Below are positions 46,719 to 56,418 of a DNA stretch of 64,000 bases, piece after piece. Position numbers and translations under genes: made by a program. The first letter of the stretch is position 1, and every line of letters begins with the position of its first letter. Source of the stretch: an uncultured Anaerobiospirillum sp. (GTDB lineage Bacteria; Pseudomonadota; Gammaproteobacteria; Enterobacterales; Succinivibrionaceae); NCBI GenBank assembly GCA_944389615.1, contig CALXNA010000015.1, forward strand, positions 1 through 64,000, in the 5' to 3' direction. Below the pieces are notes generated by a model. It saw only the letters and a list, made by a program, of their open reading frames with translations. It did no database searches and was not told the origin of the DNA.

Positions 46719-48122
46719 ATGTTTGAAGATTTTGCCTTGCCGGGATTTCTCTTAGAGGCCATGGTCGATTTGGGCTGGGAAGCGCCCAGCGCCATTCAAA
46801 GCTTGGTCGTGCCCAAGGCCTTAGAGGGGGCTGATATCTTAGGCAGCGCCCCGACCGGCACCGGCAAAAGTGCCGCCTTCTTGCTGCCCATCATTGCGCG
46901 TCTTGCGCAACGGCCCCGCCGCGGCGTCCAGTGCATCATCTTAGAGCCGACTCGTGAGCTCGCTGCGCAAGTGCGGGCTGACGCCTTAGACCTGCTCAAG
47001 TTGCAGCAGGAGTCGCTTGAAGCCGGGGACGGTGAGCTTAAAGACGAGATTACCTGCTCGACCGTGGTCGGTGGCGCTGACCGCCAAGCCCAGCGCGAGG
47101 AGCTTGCGACCATCGTGACGGCAACGCCGGGGCGCTTGCAAGAGTTTTTATCCAAGGGCTGGCTTGATCCTAAGACGGTGGAGATCTTGGTCATCGACGA
47201 GGCTGATCGCATGCTCGATCTGGGCTTTCGCGATGACATTGCGGCTATTACGCGTCAGCTCGACCAGCGCTATCAGACCATGCTCTTCTCGGCGACCTTA
47301 GAGGGCTTTGGCGTACGCGACTTTGCTCGCAACGTCCTCAATAACCCGGTGGAGCTGCGCGCTACCTCGTTTACCTCAAGTGAAGGCGAAGACAGTGACA
47401 GCACCCGCCCACAGCTGCCTGAGACCTTAAGCTCCCGCGCTTACTACGCCGCCTATGATGAGCAGAAGGTGAAGATTCTGCTGCACCTGATGAAGACGAT
47501 GCAAGGCAAGTCGATTGTCTTCGTGCGCACCAAGGATAATCTCGCGCGCCTGTGCGCTGTGCTCAAGAGGCAAGGCATGAGCTTTGCAAGCTTGATGGGC
47601 GATAGTTCACAGCAAGAGCGCAAGGCTGCGCTACGTCGCTTTAGTGACGGGAGCGTGCCCTTATTGATCGCTACCGATGTGGCCGCGCGCGGACTTGATA
47701 TCGATGATGTAGCCTATGTCTACAACTACGATTTACCAAGTCAGGCCGAGATCTACGTGCACCGTGCGGGTCGTACGGCCCGGGCCGGGAACAAGGGCGT
47801 GGTCATCAGCCTCGTCAAGGCCGATGAAGTAGCGACCTTAGAGCGCATTGAGCGCTACACCCAGCGTCCGATTGAGCGCCGTGCCATCAAGGATGTGTGC
47901 GCCAGCTTCGAGAGCATCGGGACGCAGGTGAAAAGCGAGTCTCGGCACAGCCGCGCCAAGGTCGGTGGCGGTTTTGCCAAGAAGGGGGCCAAAAACCCCA
48001 AGGAAGCCAAGCCTCATAAGAAAGTGCGCTTGCGTGACAAGAAGAATAAGGGTAAGCCTGACTTTGCGGCCAAACGCGCCAAGAAGGCCGCACGTGCCGC
48101 GGCCGTAAGCCCTACGGCTTAA
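46719..48122 (+). CDS. srmB: DEAD-box RNA helicase SrmB
   Basis: SrmB is an ATP-dependent RNA helicase of early 50S assembly. From ATG 46719 it is 467 aa. It has the Q-motif region (FEDFALPGFLLEAMVDLGWE), motif I GSAPTGTGKSAA, which is typical of SrmB, then EPTRELAAQV, TPGRL, IDEADRML (DEAD), SATLEG, ATDVAARGLDI and HRAGRTARAG. A Lys/Arg-rich tail ends it. The frame also opens at TTG 46698 and GTG 46701; ATG 46719 is chosen because GGTGGA lies at a workable distance and the Q-motif starts here. RhlE-like helicases are the alternative. Confidence 0.85.
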   Translation: MFEDFALPGFLLEAMVDLGWEAPSAIQSLVVPKALEGADILGSAPTGTGKSAAFLLPIIARLAQRPRRGVQCIILEPTRELAAQVRADALDLLKLQQESLEAGDGELKDEITCSTVVGGADRQAQREELATIVTATPGRLQEFLSKGWLDPKTVEILVIDEADRMLDLGFRDDIAAITRQLDQRYQTMLFSATLEGFGVRDFARNVLNNPVELRATSFTSSEGEDSDSTRPQLPETLSSRAYYAAYDEQKVKILLHLMKTMQGKSIVFVRTKDNLARLCAVLKRQGMSFASLMGDSSQQERKAALRRFSDGSVPLLIATDVAARGLDIDDVAYVYNYDLPSQAEIYVHRAGRTARAGNKGVVISLVKADEVATLERIERYTQRPIERRAIKDVCASFESIGTQVKSESRHSRAKVGGGFAKKGAKNPKEAKPHKKVRLRDKKNKGKPDFAAKRAKKAARAAAVSPTA

Positions 48123-48318
48123 CGCGCCCTGCGCTATCGCGCCTGCGATTCCGCGCGCGCCGAGTGCGCCGAGTGCGCCGAGTGCGCAGCCACGTGCGCC
48201 GAGTACCGCGCAGCGCCGCGCGGAGCTTGGCCTCCCAAAGTCGTGTCTGCCCTAAGATAGGTTTTGTTCGCCCGCCGCTGGGGGCAGCGCCGCAGTTTCA
48301 GACTTTGGAAGGTTCAAA

Positions 48319-49485
48319 ATGGGAGCTACCATCTTACGTAATGCCAAGTTACACCTTGCTAAAGGCGTACTTGAGGGCGCTGACAGCTTAGCGGTACAAA
48401 ACCACCGCATCATCCCGTTAGATCCCGTGCTGCTGGAGGATGGCGCCTCCGAGGAAATCGACCTCAATGGCATGCACATCGCCCCGGGCTTTATTGACCT
48501 TTTGGTCAATGGCTGTGCGGGCGTAACCTTTGCCTCCGATTTAAGCTTAGATGGCCTTGAGCGTATGCGCCGCTGGCAGGCGCTGCACGGCACCTTAACC
48601 TTTGTGCCGACCTTGGTCTCAGGTCCGCGTGAGAACATGACCCGCGCCTTAAGCGCGGTGCGCAAGTTCATGGACAAGCACCCGGGTGTTTGCCCGGGCC
48701 TGCACTTAGAAGGCCCGTTCATCAATCCAGAGCGCAAGGGCTTTCACGGCAGCAGCTACATCCGTGGCATCAGCAACTCGGACATCACCTATCTGCGCGA
48801 GAACTTAGACAACATCGCCTATATGACCATCGCCCCGGAGGTGGTGCGCGGTAAGTTCTTAGTTGAGCTCTTGGGCATGGGCTTGAAGCTCTCCTTGGGC
48901 CACACCAACGCCTCCTTTAACGACACGGTCGACGCCTTCAAGATGGGTGTCACCAACGTCACTCACCTCTTCAACGCGATGCGTCCGCTTAACGGCCGCG
49001 AGCCGGGCATCATCGGCGCGGTCTTAAATGCGCAGACGGTCACCGCCGGTGTGATTGCCGATGGCCGTCACGTCCACCCGGCGATTGTGCGCATCATCCA
49101 CTCGATGTTAAAGGATCGCATGTACATCGTCTCCGACTCGCAGGCGGTCGCGGGCTCCCCGGAGATGATGACCAGCTTTACCGTTGCGGGCACCGAAGTC
49201 TTCAACGACTCCAAGCGCGGCCTCATCGACGCCAAGGGCTCCTTAGTGGGCACCAACATCTGCATGATGGACGGCGTGAAGTTCTTAGTTAAGACCTGCG
49301 GCATCCCGCTTGATGACGCACTGCGTGCCGCCTCGGCGGTACCGGCCCACGTCATTGGCATCGACCACGAGTCCGGCTACATCGACTCTGGTTACCGCGC
49401 CGACCTCATCGTCTTCAACGACGACTTCAAGATCCGCTACGTAATCCAAAACGGCTTCCTCAAGACCACCGCCGAGCTGATCTAA
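48319..49485 (+). CDS. nagA: N-acetylglucosamine-6-phosphate deacetylase NagA
   Basis: NagA deacetylates GlcNAc-6-phosphate to glucosamine-6-phosphate during amino-sugar use and cell-wall recycling. The 388-aa protein (E. coli 382) shows APGFIDLLVNGCAG, the metal-site HLEGPFINPERKGFHG, LSLGHTNASFNDT, THLFNAMRPLNGREPG, and the catalytic Asp in VSDSQAVAGSP. GGAAGG precedes the ATG. nagB and nagE are not adjacent. Confidence 0.95.
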   Translation: MGATILRNAKLHLAKGVLEGADSLAVQNHRIIPLDPVLLEDGASEEIDLNGMHIAPGFIDLLVNGCAGVTFASDLSLDGLERMRRWQALHGTLTFVPTLVSGPRENMTRALSAVRKFMDKHPGVCPGLHLEGPFINPERKGFHGSSYIRGISNSDITYLRENLDNIAYMTIAPEVVRGKFLVELLGMGLKLSLGHTNASFNDTVDAFKMGVTNVTHLFNAMRPLNGREPGIIGAVLNAQTVTAGVIADGRHVHPAIVRIIHSMLKDRMYIVSDSQAVAGSPEMMTSFTVAGTEVFNDSKRGLIDAKGSLVGTNICMMDGVKFLVKTCGIPLDDALRAASAVPAHVIGIDHESGYIDSGYRADLIVFNDDFKIRYVIQNGFLKTTAELI

Positions 49486-49631
49486 AGCCAATACCACCAC
49501 CAACCGCGGAGCCCCAGCTCCGTGGGGTACTGCGCCGTGGTATATCCCACCAGCGGCTCCAACAGGCTGCGGTTGCGCCGAAGCTGGGGCCTTACAGCGC
49601 TCTATCATAAGCCTAGTGAGCCCACTGGGTG

Positions 49632-50015
49632 CTGGGCCGCGGAGCCATCGCCTTGGTGTACCGCAATCTGCGCTTGAGGTACACACCGTTGCGAGCCTCC
49701 CACCGGCTGAGCTTGGTCTCTAAGGAGAAGTGGCCTTACGGCGCCCAATCCTCATCGAAGTTAGCCCACAAGCTGCTGGGCCGCGGAGGGGGCGCCTTGG
49801 TGTACCGCAATCGGCGCTTGAGGTACACACCGTTGCGAGCCTCCCACCGGCTGAGCTTGGTCTCTAAGGAGAAGTGGCCTTACGGCGCCCAATCCTCATC
49901 GAAGTTAGCCCACAAGCTGCTGGGCCGCGGAGGGGGCGCCTTGGTGTACCGCAATCTGCGTCTGAGGTACCCAATGCTGCGAGCTTCCCACAGGCGGCGC
50001 CTTGGTCTCGAATGA
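49632..50015 (+). repeat. 144-bp tandem repeat, about 2.7 copies
   Basis: Copies start at 49632, 49776 and 49920 with CTGGGCCGCGG, the first two nearly identical and the third diverging after about 80 bases. Each full copy contains GGTCTCTAAGGAGAAGTGGC, the same dispersed motif seen near 247. Because 144 is a multiple of three, a 128-residue frame stays open, but it has no start signal or family. The rest of 49486-50174 holds no gene. Confidence 0.92.
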
Positions 50016-50174
50016 GCAGGGCCTGCTTCGGTCTACGCAGGCTGGTGTACCGAGGTGCGGTTATCTGCGCTTTTACCAATGTTATGTTTAATTTTGCAAG
50101 AATGCAAACTAACAGAGTGAGAGTGATTGCCAGCGGCAGGGGATGTGATGAGGAAGGGAAATGTTGGGCGGGTT

Positions 50175-50248
50175 TGGAGCGACCTACGGGAATCGAACCC
50201 GCGCCAAAAGCTTGGGAAGCTTTTGTTCTACCATTAAACTAAGGTCGC
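50175..50248 (-). tRNA. tRNA-Gly (CCC)
   Basis: The 74-base gene reads GCGACCT at the acceptor, GTTTAATGGTAGAAC in the D arm, AAAGC-TTCCCAA-GCTTT in the anticodon arm (anticodon CCC), GGGTTCGATTCCC in the T arm, AGGTCGC, T and an encoded CCA. Confidence 0.96.
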
Positions 50249-50258
50249 AACGGTGCCT

Positions 50259-50286
50259 ATTATAGGCATCGCGTTAAAAAAAGCAA
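50259..50286 (-). promoter_or_regulatory. Promoter of tRNA-Gly
   Basis: On the minus strand TTGCTT (50286-50281), a 16-base spacer starting with T-run, and TATAAT (50264-50259). Confidence 0.75.
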
Positions 50287-50437
50287 GCCCAGTTGACTAA
50301 GGCGTCCGGAAAAGGGCGCATTTGGGGCAGACTGGGCGGGGCTTTGAGCTTGCGGGCCTGCGGCGGGCGCCCGTGAGGGCGCAGGGCCGCAGGGCCGCAG
50401 GGCCGACGCTGTCGGTGCAGCGCGCGGAGCGGGCGCG

Positions 50438-51763
50438 TTAGAGCGCGAGCTTGCGCTTGAGGTATTGGATGCTCTCGACCAAGGTGTTCGGGTCGGTCGC
50501 CGACGAAGCCGAGGTGACGTACTTGAGCTTATCGTACGGGCCGCCGATGAGCTCGCCGTAGGCCGACAGCGGCAGCACTTGGCCTTGGAGATTGAGGCCT
50601 AAGGACTTAAGCTCGCGGCAGATGGCGAGGGTGTACTCGGCACCGGTTGAGTACAGGGCCTTAAAGTCCGGGCAGCGCTCCAAAACTTGGTGCGTGATTT
50701 GACCGTAGGCGGTGGAGATGATGTCCATAGCCTCAACGCGGCTGCGGTTGGTCTCCTCGAGCTTCTGGTCAAATTGCAGCAGGATCTGGGCGTTGGCGCC
50801 TAAGTGGTCGGAGACCACGATGACGGTGGTAAAGCCGTTGGCGCGGGCGACCACATTGCTGACTACGCGCTCAATCTCGGCGGCGCGCTTTTGCTCGTTG
50901 CCGATGAGGTCAATGTTCTTGACCGGGACAAAGAGCACATTGTCCTCAAGGCGCAGCATCTCAACCTGCGCCGCGACGAGCGGATTGGAGCCACCGACGA
51001 GGCCGAAGATCTTTTGGTTGGACAGCGCTGGGCTTGCCTCGTTCTCAGCGCGCATGACCTTGCGCGCCATGGTCGCAGTGAAAGGGCCTGGATCCACTGC
51101 GAGGAACTTGATGCCGGACTTTAACACGGCATCGGCGATGGTATTGATGTCCTGTTGCGAGGTACAGTCAAAGACAATGGCGCGGGTACCGTTCTCGGCT
51201 AAGGCCTTGATCTTATGGGACAGGTAGTCGCTGCCATGGAACAAGTCCTTAAGGTAGACTGGGTCGGTGCGGTAGTTGAACTTCTCGGTGAAAAGGTCAG
51301 CCACGCGCCCACTGGCGGCTGGTCGCAGATCGTCTAAGCCCACTAAGGACTTTTGGATCGGCTTGCCGTCGACCAAGATGTAGCCGCCGACGTTGGAGCG
51401 TTTTAAGGCCGGGAAGGCCGGTACCACAATCGCGACGCGATCGGGATCGCCTAAGGCATCCAAGAAGGCCTGAGTCTCAGTGCAGGTATTGCCCCGCATC
51501 GATGGGTCAATACGCTTGGCGTAGAGCTTGACCTCGCTGGATTTGAGCAATTTGCCGGCGTAGAAGACCATCTGATAGCTCTGGTTGGCCATCAGATAGC
51601 GGCTGTTGGTGGAGTAAACCACGCAATCGTAGTCCTTAATGGCTGGGTCTTTGATGCCCCGCGAGCTCACCAACGAGCACACCCGGGAGCGGTTCTTTTG
51701 CAGCAACGAACCAACCGCGCTCGCTCCGGTAATCTCATCTGCAATGACAACACATTTAGCCAT
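50438..51763 (-). CDS. Four-carbon acid sugar kinase family protein (DUF1537)
   Basis: The 441-aa protein fits the DUF1537/four-carbon acid sugar kinase family, which phosphorylates acids such as erythronate or threonate. The N-terminal domain starts with IADEITGASAVGSLL, a variant of the usual ADDFTGA, and has STNSRYL and the YAKRIDPSMRGN segment. The C-terminal domain has FGLVGGSNPLVAAQ, the STGAEYTLAICREL motif typical of the nucleotide site, and GGPY near the end. AAAGGA precedes the ATG. The usual partners (dehydrogenase, aldolase, isomerase) are not adjacent, so the substrate is open. Confidence 0.8.
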   Translation of the reverse strand: MAKCVVIADEITGASAVGSLLQKNRSRVCSLVSSRGIKDPAIKDYDCVVYSTNSRYLMANQSYQMVFYAGKLLKSSEVKLYAKRIDPSMRGNTCTETQAFLDALGDPDRVAIVVPAFPALKRSNVGGYILVDGKPIQKSLVGLDDLRPAASGRVADLFTEKFNYRTDPVYLKDLFHGSDYLSHKIKALAENGTRAIVFDCTSQQDINTIADAVLKSGIKFLAVDPGPFTATMARKVMRAENEASPALSNQKIFGLVGGSNPLVAAQVEMLRLEDNVLFVPVKNIDLIGNEQKRAAEIERVVSNVVARANGFTTVIVVSDHLGANAQILLQFDQKLEETNRSRVEAMDIISTAYGQITHQVLERCPDFKALYSTGAEYTLAICRELKSLGLNLQGQVLPLSAYGELIGGPYDKLKYVTSASSATDPNTLVESIQYLKRKLAL

Positions 51764-51975
51764 ATTGGGTCCTTTGTGAGCTTTGAGCCAATTGAGGAAA
51801 GTCTCGCTAGACTATCACACCCGCGGGCCCCCGTCAGCATAAGTCGGGCCGCCGCGCCGACCGGCGCCTGCGGTGGGCGCCGTGGGTTAGGGCGCTGCCT
51901 GTCGGTTGCAGGCGCTGCCCTCCGGTGGCGGGCGCTGCGGCGGCGCAGGCCGTGCTGCAGCGGGGGCGCGAGGCG

Positions 51976-54108
51976 TTAGCCGAGCGTGGAGATGCGGGCA
52001 CGCAGCATCAAGATGGAAGATGGTACAACGGAAATCTCATCGACTCCGATGCGAATCAGCTCTTGGGTGAAGCCTTCGTCGGCGGCGAGCTCGCCGCAGA
52101 CGCCCACCCAAATGCCGTGCTCGTGCGCATTTTTCACCGTCATCTCAATGAGGCGGATCACGGCGCGATGGTATGGGTTTAAGAAACGGCCCACTTCCGC
52201 GTTTTGGCGGTCGACCGCCAAGGTGAATTGGGTCAGGTCGTTGGTGCCGATACTAAAGAAGTCGACGTACTCGGCGAGCAAGTCCGAGATGATGGCCGAG
52301 GCCGGGGTCTCAATCATGATGCCCAGCTCGACGTTATCGGCGTAGGACTTGCCTTCGGCGCTGAGCTCGGCTTTGACCTCATCGCAGATCTTGAGGCATT
52401 CCTTGACCTCTTCGACTGAGGAGATCATCGGGAACATGATGGCGAGGGTGCCGTAGACCGAGGCTCTAAAGAGCGCGCGCAGCTGCGTCTTAAAGACATG
52501 TGGCCGCGACAGACAGATGCGCACGGCGCGCATGCCCATGGCCGGATTCTCCTCGGGCTTGAGCATGAAGTAGTCGGCAGTCTTGTCCGCGCCAATGTCC
52601 AAGGTACGGATGACGACCTTCTTGCCCTCCATGCCCTGTAAGGTCTCTTTGTAGATCTCAAACTGGGTCTCTTCGCTCGGGTAGTCCTGCGAGGAGAGGT
52701 AGATGTACTCAGAGCGGAACAGGCCGATGCCTTCGGCATCTGAGGACTTGACCAAGTCAAGATCGGAGACCGCGCCAATATTGGCGTAGAGGTTGATCTT
52801 GCGCCCGGAGAGGGTTCGCGTCTCCTTGCCTCTAAACTGCTCGAGCCGGGCGCGCAGTGCGTCTTCAGTGCGCTTACGCTCGGTATAGGTGGCAATGGTG
52901 TGCTCGTCAGGGTCGATGATGACGATACCAGCACCGCCATCGACGATCGCCATCTTGCCCTCAAGCTCGCTGCTTAAGGCTGAGCCGATATTGATGACCG
53001 CAGGCAGGCCCAAGGTGCGGGCGAAGATAACCGTATGCGAGCGGGACGAGCCCTCTGAGGTCAGGATGGCGCGTACTAGATCTTGGTCAAGCTGTACCGT
53101 CTCCGATGGGGCGAGGTCATCGGTGGCGAGGATGATCGGCTCATTGGAGCTGAGCAGGTAGGGCCCCTTAAGGCGCGTGCCGTTGCTTAAGATGTCGCCC
53201 AAGCGCCGCGACACGTCGATAACGTCGGCGGCACGGCCTTGCATGTAGTCATTGTCCATCTTGCTGAACATGTCAGCAAAGCGCTGGCCGGTGACATCGA
53301 TGGCGTACTCGGCGTTGGCGTGCTCTTCGCGGATGGTACTCTCAATGGCCTCGACATAGTCAGGGTCATCGAGCATCATTTGGTGAATCTGGAATACGAC
53401 CGCGTTTTGCTCGCCGAGCTTCTCAACCGTGGCGTCGTAGAGCGAGGTCAACTGTGCGATGGCAATAGAGCGGGCGTTCTCAAAGCGCGCTACTTCCGCT
53501 TCGACATCGTCAACCGTCTGCTTGACCGAAGGCGGCGCATTGCGCTGCAAAAACGAGATGCGGCCCATGGCGATACCGCGGCTGGCCGGATTGCCGCGCA
53601 GCACGAGGTGCCCTGAGCCCACTTCGCTTTCTAGGTTGCCGCTTGAGGCATTGGACTCCACTTGCGCTTGTGCCTGCGAATTGGCCCAAGCGCTCTCATC
53701 GACAATCTCAGGGGGCTCAGGCGGAGCGCTCGGGTCGAGCTTACCGCGGTCTAATTGCTGCTCGACCTTGGCATCGGTGGTGTTATAGCTCAGGCCACTG
53801 ATGGCATAGGCGCTAGCCGGAGGCTCCTTAGGGAGCTCAGGCTCTAAGGCGCTGTCGCTATTGGTGAGCGCGGAGGCTAAGGCGGCGACATTGGCGGCAG
53901 CATCGGCTGCTTGCTGGGCGGCGGCCGCCGCGACTTGGGCTGCGGTTTCGGCCTGCTGTAAGGTCTTGGCCACTACGGCATCATTCTGCCCGGCGCCGCT
54001 GTCCAAAGGCGCTGGGATAGCCGGGGCCGGGGGCAGCTCAGTGCTAACAGCTGCGGGCGCAGGGGACGAAACGGGGGCTGCAATCTGGTTTGCTTTGAGG
54101 TCGCTCAA
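51976..54108 (-). CDS. ptsI: PTS enzyme I (PtsI) with ~165-aa N-terminal extension
   Basis: Enzyme I starts the sugar phosphotransferase chain by moving phosphate from PEP to HPr. The enzyme part starts near residue 166 (VLRGNPASRGIAMGRISFL) and carries H358 in SEGSSRSHTVIFARTLGLP (equivalent to E. coli H189), LFRSEYIYLS, RTLDIGADK, GIMIETPAS, FFSIGTNDLTQFTLAVDRQN and the Cys in GVCGELAAD. The extension is rich in Ala, Pro, Gln and Ser and has no recognisable HPr or GAF domain. I place the start at TTG 54108, because AAAGGA lies 9 bases ahead; the frame stays open to ATG 54240 without a ribosome site. No ptsH or crr is adjacent. Confidence 0.92.
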   Translation of the reverse strand: MSDLKANQIAAPVSSPAPAAVSTELPPAPAIPAPLDSGAGQNDAVVAKTLQQAETAAQVAAAAAQQAADAAANVAALASALTNSDSALEPELPKEPPASAYAISGLSYNTTDAKVEQQLDRGKLDPSAPPEPPEIVDESAWANSQAQAQVESNASSGNLESEVGSGHLVLRGNPASRGIAMGRISFLQRNAPPSVKQTVDDVEAEVARFENARSIAIAQLTSLYDATVEKLGEQNAVVFQIHQMMLDDPDYVEAIESTIREEHANAEYAIDVTGQRFADMFSKMDNDYMQGRAADVIDVSRRLGDILSNGTRLKGPYLLSSNEPIILATDDLAPSETVQLDQDLVRAILTSEGSSRSHTVIFARTLGLPAVINIGSALSSELEGKMAIVDGGAGIVIIDPDEHTIATYTERKRTEDALRARLEQFRGKETRTLSGRKINLYANIGAVSDLDLVKSSDAEGIGLFRSEYIYLSSQDYPSEETQFEIYKETLQGMEGKKVVIRTLDIGADKTADYFMLKPEENPAMGMRAVRICLSRPHVFKTQLRALFRASVYGTLAIMFPMISSVEEVKECLKICDEVKAELSAEGKSYADNVELGIMIETPASAIISDLLAEYVDFFSIGTNDLTQFTLAVDRQNAEVGRFLNPYHRAVIRLIEMTVKNAHEHGIWVGVCGELAADEGFTQELIRIGVDEISVVPSSILMLRARISTLG

Positions 54109-54489
54109 TTTTCGTTGTCCTTTGAGACGGCACGGGGTCAACCCTCTCATCTTAACTGAAATGGGGCGGGCGATGCTAAGGGCCGTGATGGTCAAAATGC
54201 CAAAGCTTGACCTAGAATCGCTTTTGTACAAACAAAGCACCGCAATGTGTCAGGCGCCGCCCCCCACGCCCGGCGCGGGCAGCGTAGCCGCAGCACGGGG
54301 GCGCTGGCGCGGGCATGCGATGAGCGTGCCGCGGCGGCGCGGAGCCTGCCGCAAAGTAGGGTGCAAAGTGCTAAAATTGGGCAAATTTTTGCGGGCGCAG
54401 CGCTGACTTCGTGTTTGGGCGCAGCCCTGACTTTCCTTGGGTGCTAGCACTTCCTACTTAGCACCTTGTGTTATAGGACTCCTTGGATC
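54109..54489. other. ptsI-gltX divergent intergenic region
   Basis: It contains an extended -10 motif TGCTAAAAT (54369-54377) that could serve gltX, and a stem GTGCTA/TAGCAC (about 54441-54464) in its leader. No gene is seen. Confidence 0.45.
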
Positions 54490-55902
54490 ATGGAACAAGT
54501 TAAGACCCGTTTTGCGCCTTCGCCTACCGGCTACTTACATGTCGGTGGTGCCCGTACCGCTCTGTTCTCGTGGCTCTATGCCCGCCACTGCCACGGTACT
54601 TTCGTATTACGGATCGAAGATACCGATCGCGAGCGCTCGACGCAGCCTGCCATCGACGCCATCTTAGAGTCGATGCAATGGCTGAACTTAAACTGGGATG
54701 AGGGTCCTTACTACCAGACCAAGCGCTTTGACCGCTACAAGGAAGTGATCGACCAGTTGATCCGCGAAGGCAAGGCCTATAAGTGCTACTGCTCCAAGGA
54801 GCGCTTAGAGCAAATGCGCGCCGACCAGATGGCCCAAGGCTTAAAGCCACGCTACGACGGCCACTGCCGCGATGATCACAGCGAGCACAGCCCAGATGAG
54901 CCTTACGTTGTACGTTTCCGCAATCCTGATAGCGGCGTGGTCGCCTTCGATGACATGGTCAAGGGGCACTTAGAGTTCCAAAACAGCGAGCTTGATGACT
55001 TCATCATCCAGCGCTCCGACGGCACCCCAACTTACAACTTCTGCGTGGTCGTCGACGACTATGACATGGGCATCACCCACGTCATCCGCGGTGATGACCA
55101 CGTCAACAATACCCCACGTCAGATCAACCTCTATCGCGCCTTAGGGGCCAAGGAGCCAACCTTCGGCCACGTCGCCATGATCTTAGGTGATGACGGCAAC
55201 AAGCTCTCCAAGCGCCACGGTGCGGTCTCGGTGATGCAGTACCGCGAAGACGGCTATCTGCCAGAGGCGCTGCTCAACTACTTGGTACGCTTAGGCTGGA
55301 GCCACGGCGATCAAGAGATCTTCTCGGTCCAAGAGATGATCGAGCTCTTCACCCCAGAGCAGATCAACAAATCGGCTTCGAGCTTTAACACCAAGAAGCT
55401 CGAGTGGCTCAACGCCCACTACATGAAGACCCTGCCGCGCGCTGAGGTCGCCGCTGAGCTTAAGTGGCACTTAGCCCGCATCGGCATCGATACCGACAAG
55501 GTCGAGGGCCCAAACTTAGAGCTGGTGGTACAAAACTACTGTGAGCGTACCCACACCTTAAAGGAAATGGCCGAGAAGGTGCGCTGCTACTTTGAAGACC
55601 TTGGCGGTTATGACCCAGCTGGTGTCAAGAAGTGGATTAAGGACGGCTCGGTGGCCATCTTACAAGACAGCTTAGCGGTCTTAAAGGAGCTCTCCACGTG
55701 GGATGCTGCCGCCATCGATCAGGCCTTAGAAGGCGTTGCCCATAAGCATGAGGTCGGTATGGGTAAGGTCGGCCAGCCGCTGCGTCTTGCCATGACCGGC
55801 ACCCCAACCTCCCCGGGCATCGGTGACACCATGGTCTTAGTTGGCCGTGAGCGCTGTTTTAAGCGCATCGAGGACGCGATCGCCGCCTTCTCGCAGCAAT
55901 AG
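54490..55902 (+). CDS. gltX: Glutamyl-tRNA synthetase GltX
   Basis: GltX charges tRNA-Glu. From ATG 54490 it is 470 aa (E. coli 471). The class I signatures are [20 protein letters not shown] (HIGH equivalent) and KLSKRHG (KMSKS equivalent). [33 protein letters not shown] and [17 protein letters not shown] are also present. The frame opens at 54466, but the alignment starts with [12 protein letters not shown] terminator follows the gene. Confidence 0.97.
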   Translation: MEQVKTRFAPSPTGYLHVGGARTALFSWLYARHCHGTFVLRIEDTDRERSTQPAIDAILESMQWLNLNWDEGPYYQTKRFDRYKEVIDQLIREGKAYKCYCSKERLEQMRADQMAQGLKPRYDGHCRDDHSEHSPDEPYVVRFRNPDSGVVAFDDMVKGHLEFQNSELDDFIIQRSDGTPTYNFCVVVDDYDMGITHVIRGDDHVNNTPRQINLYRALGAKEPTFGHVAMILGDDGNKLSKRHGAVSVMQYREDGYLPEALLNYLVRLGWSHGDQEIFSVQEMIELFTPEQINKSASSFNTKKLEWLNAHYMKTLPRAEVAAELKWHLARIGIDTDKVEGPNLELVVQNYCERTHTLKEMAEKVRCYFEDLGGYDPAGVKKWIKDGSVAILQDSLAVLKELSTWDAAAIDQALEGVAHKHEVGMGKVGQPLRLAMTGTPTSPGIGDTMVLVGRERCFKRIEDAIAAFSQQ

Positions 55903-55998
55903 TGCGCTAAGAGCGCGTCGAGCGCGCTGCGTGATCGCGTCGAGCGCGCTGCGTGAGCGCGCGCCGCGCAAGCGCGTTCCGCGTGCGCTTAACCTCAA

Positions 55999-56046
55999 GA
56001 GCCCCCAATGGTGCCGCGGTCTGCGGCAAGTTGCGGGGCTTTTTGT
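55999..56046 (+). terminator. Terminator after gltX
   Basis: AGCCCC pairs with GGGGCT around an inner TGCCGCGGTCTGCGGCA stem, followed by TTTTTGTT. A 20-base repeat (GCGTCGAGCGCGCTGCGTGA) lies just before, at about 55917-55957. Confidence 0.75.
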
Positions 56047-56418
56047 TGCTAGCTACAACGCTAGATATGACAGGTAAGGGGACGGTTGAGCGGTGGGGGG
56101 CGGGATTTGGGCGTAGAGAAGCAGGCTCGCTTGTATGGTAAGAGAGCCTGCTAGATACTAAAATGCTCAAACGTGGCCATTATATGTCAAAACTGGCCCC
56201 ACGGCATTTGGGCTGATGCAAATGCACGTCAGCTCACAAAATTTCTGCCATTCAAGTTGCATCTAGCAGCGGCATCTGCACGAGCTGCAGCTGGCCATGG
56301 GCTGGAGCCCAAGATGCAACAAGGGAGCGTCAGCTCCCTTGTTTTTGGGGGTGATACCCCCTGAGTCTCAGTTAGACGGCGGCGGTGGCTGCCTTGGCAG
56401 CTGCCACCAATGTGGTGG
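56047..56418. other. Convergent gltX-glgA intergenic region
   Basis: No gene. It contains a hairpin AGCAGGCTC/GAGCCTGCT (56120-56152) and a strong terminator-like stem (56320-56346). Confidence 0.5.
56320..56346. terminator. Bidirectional terminator-like stem
   Basis: CAAGGGAGC and GCTCCCTTG pair around a four-base loop; TTTTT follows on the plus strand and TTGC on the minus strand. It lies 73 bases past the glgA stop. Confidence 0.7.

Noticed and set aside
48252..48737. 161-aa frame antisense to nagA
   Set aside because: Shadow of the nagA coding frame; GC-rich genes here routinely leave the opposite strand open.
49629..50015. 128-aa frame in the 144-bp repeats
   Set aside because: Open because the period is a multiple of three; no start signal, and repeats diverge without regard to codon position.
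49632..50015. CRISPR array
   Set aside because: The repeats are long (144 bp), directly abutting and without unique spacers; no cas genes are present.
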